Assembly (NCBI RefSeq): GCF_029227915.1 | Contig: NC_079884.1 | Span: 17,114,001 to 17,178,000, forward strand | DNA length: 64,000 nt | Reading direction: 5' to 3' | DNA from: Hydractinia symbiolongicarpus | Taxonomy: Eukaryota; Cnidaria; Hydrozoa; Anthoathecata; Hydractiniidae | In this document: positions 51,613-63,966 of the stretch, piece after piece | Layout: every line of letters begins with the position of its first letter | How positions within the stretch are numbered: the stretch's first letter is position 1 | Position numbers and translations under genes: made by a program | Notes under the pieces: model-generated | The model's input: only the letters and a program-made list of their open reading frames with translations | What the model was told of the DNA's origin: nothing | Databases searched by the model: none

Positions 51613-54529
51613 GGGCATGGAGCATTGCAAAACGACTTAGGACGTCATCGTTGAGTAAGAGTGGAAGGACTAGACCAATAGTAACCTCCGCAGACACGTG
51701 AAACCACGTGATTTACGTCTAAGGCTCTTATTACGCGGTTAAAGGCCATGTTACAGCCTTTATGAACCTCTACGAGTACTTGACGGTGTTATAAGGCCAT
51801 GGAGCATTGGAAAACGACCTGAGACGTCGGAGTCCATTGAGAGTGGAAGGTCTAGACCAATGGTAACCTGTGGAGACAGGTGGAACCACGTGATTTACGT
51901 GTAAGGCCGCTATTACGCAGTTAAAAGCCATGTTACAGTCTTTATAGACCCGTACGAGTTTTTGAGAGTGTTATAAGGGCATGGAGCAATGGAAAACAAC
52001 CTGAGTCATCATAGTTCTTTGAGAGTGGACGGACTAGACCAATGGTAACATGTGGAGACAGGTGGAACAACGTGATTTACGTGTAAGGCCTTTATTAGGC
52101 AGTTAATAGCCATGTTACAGTCTTTATAGCCCTGAACATGTAGTTGACGGTGTTATAACGCCATGGTGTAATGGCAAACGAATTAGGCGGTATAGTCGAA
52201 TAAGAGTGAAAGGGCTAGACCAATGGTAACCTCCGCAGTCACGTGGAACCATGTAATTTACGTGTAAGGCCTTTATTACGCGGTTAAAAGACATATTCAG
52301 CCTTTATAGACCTGTACGAGTATTTCACGAAGTTATAAGGCCATGGAGCATTGTAAAGAACGACCTGAGACGTCGGAGTCCATTGAGAGTGGAAGGACTA
52401 GACCAATGGTAACCTGTGGAGACAGGTGAAAACACGTGATTTACGTGTAAGGCCTTTATTACGCAGTTAAAGGCCATGTTACAGTCTTTATAGACCTGTA
52501 CGATTATTTCACGAAGTTATAAGACCATGTAGCATTGCAAAACGACTTGGGACGTCATCGTTGAGTAAGAGTGGAAGGACTAGACCAATGGTAACCTCCG
52601 CAGACACGTGGAACCACGTAATTTACGTGTAAGGCCTTTATTACGCGGTTAAAAGACATATTACAGCCTTTATAGACCTGTACGAGTATTTCACGAAGTT
52701 ATAAGGCCATGGAGCAATGGAAAACGACTTGAGACCTCGTAGTCCATTGAGGTTTAAAGGACTAGACCAATGGAAAAATGTGGAGACAGGTGGAACCACG
52801 CGATTTATGTGTAAGGCATTTATTACGCGGTTAAAAGCCATATTACAGCTTTTATAAACCTGTACGAGTATTTCACGAAGTTATAAGGTCATGGCGCAAT
52901 GGAAAACGAATTGGGACGTCATCGTTGAGTAAGAGTGGAAGGACTAGACCAATGCTAACCTCCGCAGACACGTGAAGCCCTGTTATTTACGTCTAAAGCT
53001 CTTATTACGCGGTTAAAAACCATATTACAGCCTTTATAGACCTGTACGAGTATTTCACAAAGTTATAAGGCCATGGAGCAATGGAAAACGACTTGGGACG
53101 TCGTAGTCCATTGAGATTGGAAGGACTAGACCAATGGTAAAATCCGCAGACACGTGCAGTCACGTGAATTACATGTAAGGCCATTATTAGGCAGCGAAAG
53201 GTCATAAAACATCCTTTAGAGACGGGTACATGTAGTTGGCGGTTATATAACGCCATGGTGCAATGGAAAACGAATTGGGACGTCATAGTCGAGTAAGAGT
53301 GGAAGGACTAGACCAATGGTTACCTCCGCAGACACGTGAAACCACGTGATTTACGTCTAAAGCTCTAATTACGCGGTTAAAAGCCATGTTACAGTCTTTA
53401 TGAACCTGTACGAGTATTTGACGGTGTTATAAGGCCATGGAGTATTGTAAAAAACGACCTGAGACGTCGGAGTCCATTGAGAGTGGAAGGACTAGACCAA
53501 TGGTAACTTCTGCAGACACGTGAAACAACGTGATTTACGTCTAAGGCTCTTATTACGCGGTTAAAAGCCATGTTACAGTCTTTATGAACCTCTACGAGTA
53601 CTTGACGGTGTTTTAAGGCAATGGAGCATTGCAAAACGACTTGGGACGTCGTAGCCCATTGAGAGTGGAAGGACTACACCAATGGTAAAATCCGCAGACA
53701 CGTGCAGTCACGTGAATTACATGTAAGGCCATTATTAGGTAGTGGAAAGGTCATAAAACATCCTTTAGAGACGGGTACATGTAGTTGGCGGTTTTATTAC
53801 GCCATGGTGCAATGGAAAACGAATTGGGACGTCATAGTCGAGTAAGAGTGGAAGGACTAGACCAATGGTTACCTCCGCAGACACGTGAAACCACGTGATT
53901 TACGTCTAAAGCTCTAATTACGCGGTTAAAAGCCATGTTACAGTCTTTATGAACCTGTACGAGTATTTGACGGTGTTATAAGGCCATGGAGCATTGTAAA
54001 AAACGACCTGAAACGTCGGAGTCCATTGAGAGTGGAAGGACTAGACCAATGGTAACCTGTGGAGACAGGTGAAACCACGTGATTTGCGTGTAAGGCCTTT
54101 TTTACGCAGTTAAAGGCCATGTTACAGTCTTTATAGACCTGTACGTCTATTTCACGAAGTCATAAGGCCATGTAGCATTGCAAAACGACTTTGGACGTCA
54201 TCGTTGAGTAAGAGTGGAAGGACTAGACCAATGGTAACCTCCGCAGACACGTGGAACCACGTAATTTACGTGTGAGGTCTTTATTACGCGGTTGAAAGAC
54301 ATATTACAGCCTTTATAGACCTGTACGAGTATTTCACGAAGTTATGAGGCCATGGAGCAATGGAAAACGACTTGAGTCCTCGTAGTCCATTGAGGGTTAA
54401 AGGACTAGACCAATGGTAAAATGTGGAGACAGGTGGAACCACGTGATTTATGTGTAAGGCCTTTATTACGCGGGTAAAAGCCATGTTACAGTCTTTATAG
54501 ACCTGTACGATTATTTCACGATGTTATAA
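51613..54529. repeat. Three-copy HOR, copy 3 (2,917 bp)
   Basis: This has the same markers as copy 1, including GATTTGCGTGTAAGG and GTACGTCTATTTCACG in its right part. A partial fourth copy continues to about 54,755. It is slightly closer to copy 2 on its left half (both have CATATTCAGCC and GTAAAGAACGACC) and closer to copy 1 on its right half. Confidence 0.86.
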
Positions 54530-56143
54530 GGGCATGGAGCATTGCAAAACGACTTAGGACGTCATCGTTGAGTAAGAGTGGAAGGACTAGACCAATGGTA
54601 ACCTCCGCAGACACGTGAAACCACGTGATTTACGTCTAAGGCTCTTATTACGCGGTTAAAGGCCATGTTACAGCCTTTATGAACCTCTACGAGTACTTGA
54701 CGGTGTTATAAGGCCATGGAGCATTGGAAAACGACCTGAGACATCGGAGTCCATTGAGAGTGGAAGGACTAGACCAATGGTAACCTCCACAGACACGTGA
54801 AACCACGTGATTTACGTCTAAGGCTCTTATTACGCGGTTAAAAGCCATGTTACAGTCTTTATGAATCTCTACGAGTACTTGACGGTGTTTTAAGGCAATG
54901 GAGCATTGCAAAACGACTTGGGACGTCGTAGCCCATTGAGAGTGGAAGGACTACACCAATGGTAAAATCCGCAGACACGTGCAGTCACGTGAATTACATG
55001 TAAGGCCATTATTAGGCAGCGAAAGGTCATAAAACATCCTTTAGAGACGGGTACATGTAGTTGGCGGTTATATTACGCCATGGTGCAATGGAAAACGAAT
55101 TGGGACGTCATAGTCGAGTGAGAGTTGAAGGACTGGACCAATGGTAACCTCTGCAGACACGTGAATCCACGTGATTTACGTCTAAGGCTCTTATTACGCG
55201 GTTAAAAGCCATGTTACAGTCTTTATGAACCTGTACGAGTATTTGACGGTGTTATAAGGCCATGGAGCATTGGAAAACGACCTGAGACGTAGGAGTCCAT
55301 TGAGAGTGGAAGGTCTAGACCAATGGTAACCTGTGGAGACAGGTGGAACCACGTGATTTACGTGTAAGGCGTTTATTAGGCAGTTAATAGCCATGTTACA
55401 GTCTTTATAGCCCTGAACATGTAGTTGACGGTGTTATAACGCCATGGTGTAATGGCAAACGAATTAGGCGGTATAGTCGAATAAGAGTGAAAGGGCTAGA
55501 CCAATGGTAACCTCTGCAGTCACGTGGAACCACGTAATTTACGTGTAAGGCCTTTATTACGCGGTTAAAAGACATATTACAGCCTTTATAGACCTGTACG
55601 AGTATTTCACGAAGTTATAAGGCCATGGAGCAATGAAAAACGACTTGAGACCTCGTAGTCCATTGAGGGTTAAGGGACTAGACCAATGGTAAAATGTGGA
55701 GACAGGTGGAATCACGTGATTAACGTCTAAGGCTCTTATTACGCGGTTAAAAGCCATGTTACAGTCTTTATAGTCCCGTACGAGTTTTTGACAGTGTTAT
55801 AAGGGCATGGAGCATTGGAAAACAACCTGAGTCATCATAGTCCTTTGAGAGTGGACGGACTAGACCAATGCTAACCTCCGCAGACACGTGAAGCCCCGTT
55901 ATTTACGTCTAAGGCTCTTATTACGCGGTTAAAAGCCATATTACAGCTTTTATAGACCTGTACGAGTATTTCACGAAGTTATAAGGCCATGGTGCAATGG
56001 AAAACGACTTAAGACCTCTTAGTCCATTGAGGGTTAAACGACTAGACCAATGGTAAAATGTGGAGACAGGTGGAACCACGTGATTTATGTGTAAGGCCTT
56101 TATTACGCGGTTAAAAGCCATGTTACAGTCTTTATAGACCTGG
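54530..56143. repeat. Transition block between the HOR and the long-range copy
   Basis: Monomers here mix segments of the 45.6-54.5 kb HOR, the 41.5-42.8 kb block and class D. I find no internal HOR period and no non-satellite sequence. Confidence 0.75.
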
Positions 56144-57560
56144 TCATGGAGCATTGCAAAACGACTTGGGACGTCGTAGTCCATTGAGAGTGGAAGGACT
56201 AGACCAATGGTAACTTCCGCAGACACGTGAAACCACGTGACTTACGTCTAAGGCTCTTATCACGCGGTTAAAAGCCATGTTACAGTCTTTATGAACCTCT
56301 ACGAGTACTTGACGGTGTTTTAAGGCAATGGACCATTGCAAAACAACTTTGGACGTCGTAGCCCATTGACAGTGGAAGGACTACACCAATGGTAAAATCC
56401 GCAGACACGTGCAGTCACGTGAATTACATGTAAGGCCATTATTAGGCAGCGAAAGGTCATAAAACATCCTTTAGAGACGGGTAAATGTAGTTGGCGGTTA
56501 TATAACGCCATGGTGCAATGGAAAACGAATTGGGACGTCATAGTCGAGTAAGAGTGGAAGGACTAGACCAATGGTTACGTCCGCAGACACGTGAAACCAC
56601 GTGATTTACGTCTAAGGCCTTTATTACGCGGTTAAAAGCAATGGTACACTCTTTATAGACCTGTACGAGTATTTAACGGTGTTATAAGGCCATGGAGCAT
56701 TTGAAAACGACCTGAGACGTCGGAGTCCATTGAGAGTGGAAGGACTAGACCAATGGTAACCTGTGGAGACAGGTGGAACCACGTGATTTACGTGCAAGGC
56801 CTTTATTACGCAGTTAAAAGCCATATTACAGTGTTTATAGTCCCGTACGAGTTTTTGACAGTGTTATAAGGGCATGGAGCATTTGAAAACAACCTGAGTC
56901 ATCATAGTCCTTTGAGAGTGGACGGACTAGACCAATGGTAACATGTGGAGACAGGTGGAACAACGTGATTTACGTGTAAGGCCTTTATTAGGCAGTTAAT
57001 AGCCATGTTACAGTCTTTATAGTCCCGTACGAGTTTTTGAGAGTGTTATAAGGGCATGGAGCATTGGAAAACAACCTGAGTCATCATAGTCCTTTGAGAG
57101 TGGACGGACTAGACCAATGGTAACCTGTGGAGACAGGTGAAACCACGTGATTTACGTGTAAGGCCTTTATTACGCAGTTAAAGGCCATGTTACAGTCTTT
57201 ATAGACCTGTACAATTATTTCACGAAGTTATAAGGCCATGTAGCATTGCAAAACGACTTGGAACGTCGTAGTCCATTGAGAGCGGAAGGACTAGACCAAT
57301 GGTAACCTCCGCAGACACGTGAAACCACGTGATTTACGTCTAAGGCTCTTATTACGCAGTTAAAAGCCATGTTACAGTCTTTATGAACCTGTACGAGTAT
57401 TTGACGGTGTTATAAGGCCATGGAGCATTGGAAAACGACCTGAGACGTCGGAGTCCAATGAGAATGGAAGGTCTAGACCAATGGTAACCTGTGGAGACAG
57501 GTGGAACCACGTGATTTACGTGTAAGGCCGTTATTACGCAGTTAAAAGCCATGTTACAGT

Positions 57561-57665
57561 CTTTATAGTCCCGTACGAGTTTTTGAGAGTGTTATAAGGG
57601 CATGGAGCATTGGAAAACAACCTGAGTCATCATAGTCCTTTGAGAGTGGACGGACTAGACCAATG
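57561..57665 (+). repeat. Exemplar of variant class D monomer segment
   Basis: Class D is marked by TATAGTCCCGTACGAGTTTT, GTGTTATAAGGGCATGG, CAACCTGAGTCATCATAG and TTTGAGAGTGGACGGAC. It usually lies directly before a class C segment, so D-C behaves as a linked pair over most of the window. The segment contains TGAGTCA (57623-57629), which the equivalent part of the other classes lacks. Confidence 0.87.
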
Positions 57666-57720
57666 GTAACCTGTGGAGACAGGTGGAACAACGTCATTTA
57701 CGTGTAAGGCCTTTATTAGG

Positions 57721-57850
57721 CAGTCAATAGCCATGTTACAGTCTTTATAGCCCTGAACATGTAGTTGACGGTGTTATAACGCCATGGTGTAATGGCAAAC
57801 GAATTAGGCGGTATAGTCGAATAAGAGTGAAAGGGCTAGACCAATGGTAA
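57721..57850 (+). repeat. Exemplar of variant class C monomer segment
   Basis: Class C is marked by CAGTTAATAGCC (here CAGTCAATAGCC), TATAGCCCTGAACATGTAG, then GCCATGGTGTAATGGC and AACGAATTAGGCGGTATAG. It ends with GAAAGGGCTAGACCAATGG in place of GGAAGGACTAGACC. It almost always follows the GGAACAACGTGATTTACGTG form of the CACGTG region, so two neighbouring segments travel together as one haplotype through the array. Confidence 0.88.
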
Positions 57851-60140
57851 CCTCCGCAGTCACGTGGAACCATGTAATTTACGTGTAAGGCCTTTATTAC
57901 GCGGTTAAAAGACATAATACAGCCTTTATAGACCTGTACGAGTATTTCACGAAGTTATAAGGCCATGGCGCAATGGAAAACGAATTGGGACGTCATCGTT
58001 GAGTAAGAGTGGAAGGACTAGACCAATGCTAACCTCCGCAGACACGTGAAGCCCCGTTATTTACGTCTAAGGCTCTTATTGCGCGGTTAAAAACCATATT
58101 ACAGCCTTTATAGACCTGTACGAGTATTTCACGAAGTTATAAGGCCATGGAGCAATGGAAAACGACTTGGGACGTCGTAGTCCATTGAGGGTTAAACGAC
58201 TAGACCAATGGCAACTTCCGCAGACACGTGAATTAACGTGATTTACGTCTAAGGCTCTTATTACGCGGTTAAAAGCCATGTTACAGTCTTTATGAACCTC
58301 TACGAGTACTTGACGGTGTTTTAAGGCAATGGAGCATTGCAAAACGACTTGGGACGTCGTAGCCCATTGAGAGTGGAAGGACTACACCAATGGTAAAATC
58401 CGCAGACACGTGCAGTCACGTGAATTACATGTAAGGCCATTATTAGGCAGCGAAAGGTCATAAAACATCCTTTAGAGACAGGTACATGTAGTTGGCGGTT
58501 ATATAACGCCATGGTGCAATGGAAAACGACTTGGGACGTCGTAGTCCATTGAGGGTTAAAGGACTAGACCAATGGTAAAATGTGGAGACTGGTGGAACCA
58601 CGTGATTTATGTGTAAGGCCTTTATTACGCGGTTAAAAGCCATGTTACAGTCTTTTTAGACCTGTACGAATATTTCACGAAGTTATAAGGCCATGGAGCA
58701 TTGCAAAACAACTTGGGACTTCGTAGCCCATTGAGAGTGGAAGGACTACACCAATGGTAAAATCTGCAGACACGTGCAGTCACGTGAATTGCATGTAAGG
58801 CCCTTATTAGGCAGCGAAAGGTCATAAAACATCCTTTAGAGACGGGTACATGTAGTTGGCGGTTATATAACGCCATGGTGCAATGGAAAACGAATTGGGA
58901 CGTCGTAGTCGAGTTAGAGTGGAAGGACTAGACCAATGGTTACCTCCGCAGACACGTGAAACCACGTGATTTACGTCTAAGGCTCCTATTACGCCGTTAA
59001 AAGCCATGTTACAGTCTTTATGAACCTGTACGAGTATTTGACGGTGTTATAAGGCCATGGAGCATTGTAAAAAACGACCTGAGACGTCGGAGTCCATTGA
59101 GAGTGGAAGGACTAGACCAATGGTAACCTGTGGAGACAGGTGAAACCACGTGATTTACGTGTAAGGCCTTTATTACGCAGTTAAAGGCCATGTTACAGTC
59201 TTTATAGACCTGTACAATTATTTCACGAAGTTATAAGGCCATGTAGCATTGCAAAACGACTTGGAACGTCGTAGTCCATTAAGAGCGGAAGGACTAGACC
59301 AATGGTAACCTCCGCAGACACGTGAAACCACGTAATTTACGTGTAAGGCCTTTATTACGCGGTTAAAAGACATATTACAGCCTTTATAGACCTGTACGAG
59401 TATTTCACGAAGTTATAAGGCCATGGAGCAATGGAAAACGACTTGAGACCTCGTAGTCCATTGAGGGTTAAAGGACTAGACCAATGGTAAAATGCGGAGA
59501 CAGGTGGAACCACGTGATTTATGTGTAAGGCCTTTATTACGCGGGTAAAAGCCATGTTACAGTCTTTATAGACCTGTACGATTATTTCACGAAGTTATAA
59601 GGGCATGGAGCATTGCAAAACGACTTAGGACGTCATTGTTGAGTAAGAGTGGAAGGACTAGACCAATGGTAACCTCCGCAGACACGTGAAACCGCGTGAT
59701 ATACGTCTAAGGCTCTTATTACGCGGTTAAAGGCCATGTTACAGCCTTTATGAACCTCTACGAGTATTTGACGGTGTTATAAGGCCATGAAGCATTGGAA
59801 AACGACCTGAGACGTCGGAGTCCATTGAGAGTGGAAGGTTTAGACCAATGGTAAGCTGTGCAGACAGGTGGAACCACGTGATTTACGTGTAAGGCCGATA
59901 TTACGCAGTTAAAAACCATGTTACAGTCTTTATAGTCCCGTACGAGTTTTTGAGAGTGTTATAAGGGCATGGAGCATTGGAAAACAACCTGAGTCATCAT
60001 AGTCCTTTGAGAGTGGACGGACTAGACCAATGGTAACCTGTGGAGACAGGTGGAACAACGTCATTTACGTGTAAGGCCTTTATTAGGCAGTCAATAGCCA
60101 TGTTACAGTCTTTATAGCCCTGAACATGTAGTTGACGGTG

Positions 60141-60685
60141 TTATAATGCCATGGTGTAATGGCAAACGAATTAGGCGGTATAGTCGAATAAGAGTGAAAG
60201 GGCTAGACCAATGGTAACCTCCGCAGTCACGTGGAACCACGTAATTTACGTGTAAGGCCTTTATTACGCGGTTAAAAGACATAATACAGCCTTTATAGAC
60301 CTGTACGAGTATTTCACGAAGTTATGAGGCCATGGGGCAATGGAAAACGACTTGAGACCTCGTAGTCCATTGAGGGTTAAAGGACTAGGCCAATGGTAAA
60401 ATGTGGAGACAGGTGGAACTACGTGATTTATGTGTAAGGCCTTTATTACGCGTTTAAAAGCCATGTTACAGTCTTTATAGACCTGTACGATTAGTTCACA
60501 AAGTTATAAGGTCATGGAGCATTGCAAAACGACTTGGGACGTCGTAGTCCATTGAGAGTGGAAGGACTAGACCAATGGTAACTTCCGCAGACACGTGAAA
60601 CCACGTGACTTACGTCTAAGGCTCTTATTACGCGGTTAAAAGCCATGTTACAGCTTTTGTAGACCTGTACGAGTATTTCACGAAG
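60141..60685. repeat. 545-bp (trimer) tandem duplication, copy 1
   Basis: This carries the rare TTATAATGCCATGGTGTAAT (normally TTATAACGCC) and repeats at an offset of 545 bp. The matching region near 37.9-38.5 kb has only one copy. Confidence 0.83.
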
Positions 60686-61230
60686 TTATAATGCCATGGT
60701 GTAATGGCAAACGAATTAGGCGGTATAGTCGAATAAGAGTGAAAGGGCTAGACCAATGGTAACCTCCGCAGTCACGTGGAACCACGTAATTTACGTGTAA
60801 GGCCTTTATTACGCGGTTAAAAGACATAATACAGCCTTTATAGACCTGTACGAGTATTTCACGAAGTTATGAGGCCATTGGGCAATGGAAAACGACTTGA
60901 GACCTCGTAGTCCATTGAGGGTTAAAGGACTAGGCCAATGGTAAAATGTGGAGACAGGTGGAACTACGTGATTGATGTGTAAGGCCTTTATTACGCGTTT
61001 AAAAGCCATGTTACAGTCTTTATAGACCTGTACGATTAGTTCACAAAGTTATAAGGTCATGGAGCATTGCAAAACGACTTGGGACGTCGTAGTCCATTGA
61101 GAGTGGAAGGACTAGACCAATGGTAACTTCCGCAGACACGTGAAACCACGTGACTTACGTCTAAGGCTCTTATTACGCGGTTAAAAGCCATGTTACAGCT
61201 TTTGTAGACCTGTACGAGTATTTCACGAAG
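60686..61230. repeat. 545-bp (trimer) tandem duplication, copy 2
   Basis: The first monomer is a fusion: a class E left part (TATTTCACGAAGTTATA) joins a class C right part (ATGCCATGGTGTAATGGC) at about 60,690. The fusion point is the GCCATGG monomer landmark, where the classes are most alike. Confidence 0.83.
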
Positions 61231-61259
61231 TTATAAGGCCATGGCGCAATGGAAAACGA

Positions 61260-62351
61260 ATTGGGACGTCATCGTTGAGTAAGAGTGGAAGGACTAGACC
61301 AATGCTAACCTCCCCAGACACGTGAAGCCCCGTTATTTACGTCTAAGGCTCTTATTGCGCGGTTAAAAACCATATTACAGCCTTTATAGACCTGTACGAG
61401 TATTTCACGAAGTTATAAGGCCATGGAGCAATGAAAAACGACTTGGGACGTCGTAGTCCATTGAGAGTGGAAAGACTAGACCAATGGCAACTTCCGCAGA
61501 CACGTGAAACAACGTGATTTACGTCTAAGGCTCTTATTACGCGGTTAAAAGGCATGTTACAGTCTTTATGAACCTCTACGAGTACTTGACGGTGTTTTAA
61601 GGCAATGGAGCATTGCAAAACGACTTGGGACGTCGTAGCCCATTGAGAGTGGAAGGACTACACCAATGGTAAAATCCGCAGACACGTGCAGTCACGTGAA
61701 TTACATGTAAGGCCATTATTAGGCAGCGAAAGGTCATAAAACATCCTTTAGAGACGGGTACATGTAGTTGGCGGTTATATTACGCCATGGTGCAATGGAA
61801 AACGAATTGGGACGTCATAGTCGAGTGAGAGTTGAAGGACTAGACCAATGGTAACCTCCGCAGACACGTGAAACCACGTGATTAACGTGTAAGGCCTTTA
61901 TTGCGCAGTTAAAGGCCATGTTACAGTCTTTATAGATCTGTACGATTATTTCACGACGTTATAAGGCCATGTAGCATTGCAAAACGACTTGGGACGTCGT
62001 AGTCCATTGAGAGTGGAAGGACTAGGCCAATGGTAACCTCCGCAGACACATGAAACCACGTGATTTACGTGTAAGGCTTTTATTACGCAGTTAAAGGCCA
62101 TGTTACAGACTTTATAGACCTGTACGATTATTTCACGAAGTTATAAGGCCCTGTAGCATTGCAAAACGACTTGGGACGTCGTAGTCCATTGAGAGTGGAA
62201 GGACTAGACCAATGGTAACCTCCGCAGACACGTGAAACCACGTGATTTACGTGTAAGGCCTTTATTAGGCAGTTAATAGCCATGTTACAGTCTTTATAGC
62301 CCTGAACATGTAGTTGACGGTGTTATAACGCCATGGTGTAATGGCAAACGA
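61260..62351. repeat. 1,092-bp (6-monomer) tandem duplication, copy 1
   Basis: This repeats at exactly 1,092 bp. The shared rare variant is CTCCCCAGACACGTG (about 61,311 and 62,403), where nearly all other monomers have CTCCGCAGAC. Confidence 0.85.
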
Positions 62352-63123
62352 ATTGGGACGTCATCGTTGAGTAAGAGTGGAAGGACTAGACCAATGCTAA
62401 CCTCCCCAGACACGTGAAGCCCCGTTATTTACGTCTAAGGCTCTTATTGCGCGGTTAAAAACCATATTACAGCCTTTATAGACCTGTACGAGTATTTCAC
62501 GAAGTTATAAGGCCATGGAGCAATGGAAAACGACTTGGGACGTCGTAGTCCATTGAGAGTGGAAAGACTAGACCAATGGCAACTTCCGCAGACACGTGAA
62601 ACAACGTGATTTACGTCTAAGGCTCTTATTACGCGGTTAAAAGGCATGTTACAGTCTTTATGAACCTCTACGAGTACTTGACGGTGTTTTAAGGCAATGG
62701 AGCATTGCAAAACGACTTGGGACGTCGTAGCCCATTGAGAGTGGAAGGACTACACCAATGGTAAAATCCGCAGACACGTGCAGTCACGTGAATTACATGT
62801 AAGGCCATTATTAGGCAGCGAAAGGTCATAAAACATCCTTTAGAGACGGGTACATGTAGTTGGCGGTTATATTACGCCATGGTGCAATGGAAAACGAATT
62901 GGGACGTCATAGTCGAGTGAGAGTTGAAGGACTAGACCAATGGTAACCTCCGCAGACACGTGAAACCACGTGATTAACGTGTAAGGCCTTTATTGCGCAG
63001 TTAAAGGCCATGTTACAGTCTTTATAGATCTGTACGATTATTTCACGACGTTATAAGGCCATGTAGCATTGCAAAACGACTTGGGACGTCGTAGTCCATT
63101 GAGAGTGGAAGGACTAGGCCAAT
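62352..63123. repeat. 1,092-bp (6-monomer) tandem duplication, copy 2 (partial)
   Basis: This is the second copy of the hexamer. Similarity holds for about 770 bp and then changes to the stretch matching 41.5 kb. Confidence 0.83.
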
Positions 63124-63420
63124 GGTAATCTCCGCAGACACATGAAACCACGTGATTTACGTGTAAGGCCTTTATTACGCGGTTAAAAGACATATTACAG
63201 CCTTCATAGACCTGTACGAGTATTTCACGAAGTTATAAGGCCAAGGAGCAATGAAAAACGACTTGGGACGTCGTAGTCCATTGAGAGTGGAAGGACTAGA
63301 CCAATGGTAACTTCCGCAGACACGTGAAACAACGTGATTTACGTCTAAGGCTCTTATTACGCGGTTAAAAGCCATGTTACAGTCTTTATGAACCTCTACG
63401 AGTACTTGACGGTGTTTTAA

Positions 63421-63602
63421 GGCAATGGAGCATTGCAAAACGACTTGGGACGTCGTAGCACATTGAGAGTGGAAGGACTACACCAATGTTAAAATCCGCA
63501 GACACGTGCAGTCACGTGAATTACATGTAAGGCCATTATTAGGCAGCGAAAGGTCATAAAACATCCTTTAGAGACGGGTACATGTAGTTGGCGGTTATAT
63601 TA
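63421..63602 (+). repeat. Exemplar of variant class B monomer
   Basis: This is a 182-bp unit in which the second CACGTG region reads GCAGTCACGTGAATTACATG. The part after it is strongly diverged (AGGCAGCGAAAGGTCATAAA, then GACGGGTACATGTAGTTGGC). It usually follows GACTACACCAATGG, where other classes have GACTAGACC. Class B recurs across the window, about every three monomers in the first 2.2 kb and more irregularly elsewhere. One subtype carries AACATCCTTTAGAG and another AACAACATCTAGAG. It is the most distinctive class and a good marker for HOR phase. Confidence 0.9.
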
Positions 63603-63784
63603 CGCCATGGTGCAATGGAAAACGAATTGGGACGTCATAGTCGAGTGAGAGTTGAAGGACTTGACCAATGGTAACCTCCGCAGACACGTGAAACCTCGTG
63701 ATTTTCGTCTAAGGCCTTTATTACGCAGTTAATGGCCATGTTACAGTCTTTATAAACCTGTACGATTATTTCACGAAGTTATAA

Positions 63785-63966
63785 GGCCATGTAGCATTGC
63801 AAAACGACTTGGGACGTCGTAGTCCATTGAGAGTGGAAGGACTAGACCAATGGTAACCTCCGCAGACACGTGAATCCACGTGATTTACGTCTAAGGCTCT
63901 TATTACGCGGTTAAAAGCCATGTTACAGTCTTTATGAACCTGTACGAGTATTTGACGGTGTTATAA
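63785..63966 (+). repeat. Representative consensus-like monomer (class A)
   Basis: This exact 182-bp unit is close to the window consensus and serves as a reference. In order it holds the palindrome GACGTC (63813-63818), the strongly conserved box GACTAGACCAATGGTAAC (63840-63857), and two CACGTG hexamers (63867-63872 and 63877-63882). A further ACGT follows at 63887-63890, then TTATTACGCGGTTAAAAGCC and TTACAGTCTTTATGAACC. It ends just before the next GGCCATGG. The two CACGTG sites start exactly 10 bp apart, about one helical turn. The length of 182 is not a multiple of three, so each reading frame shifts at every monomer boundary. Confidence 0.93.
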
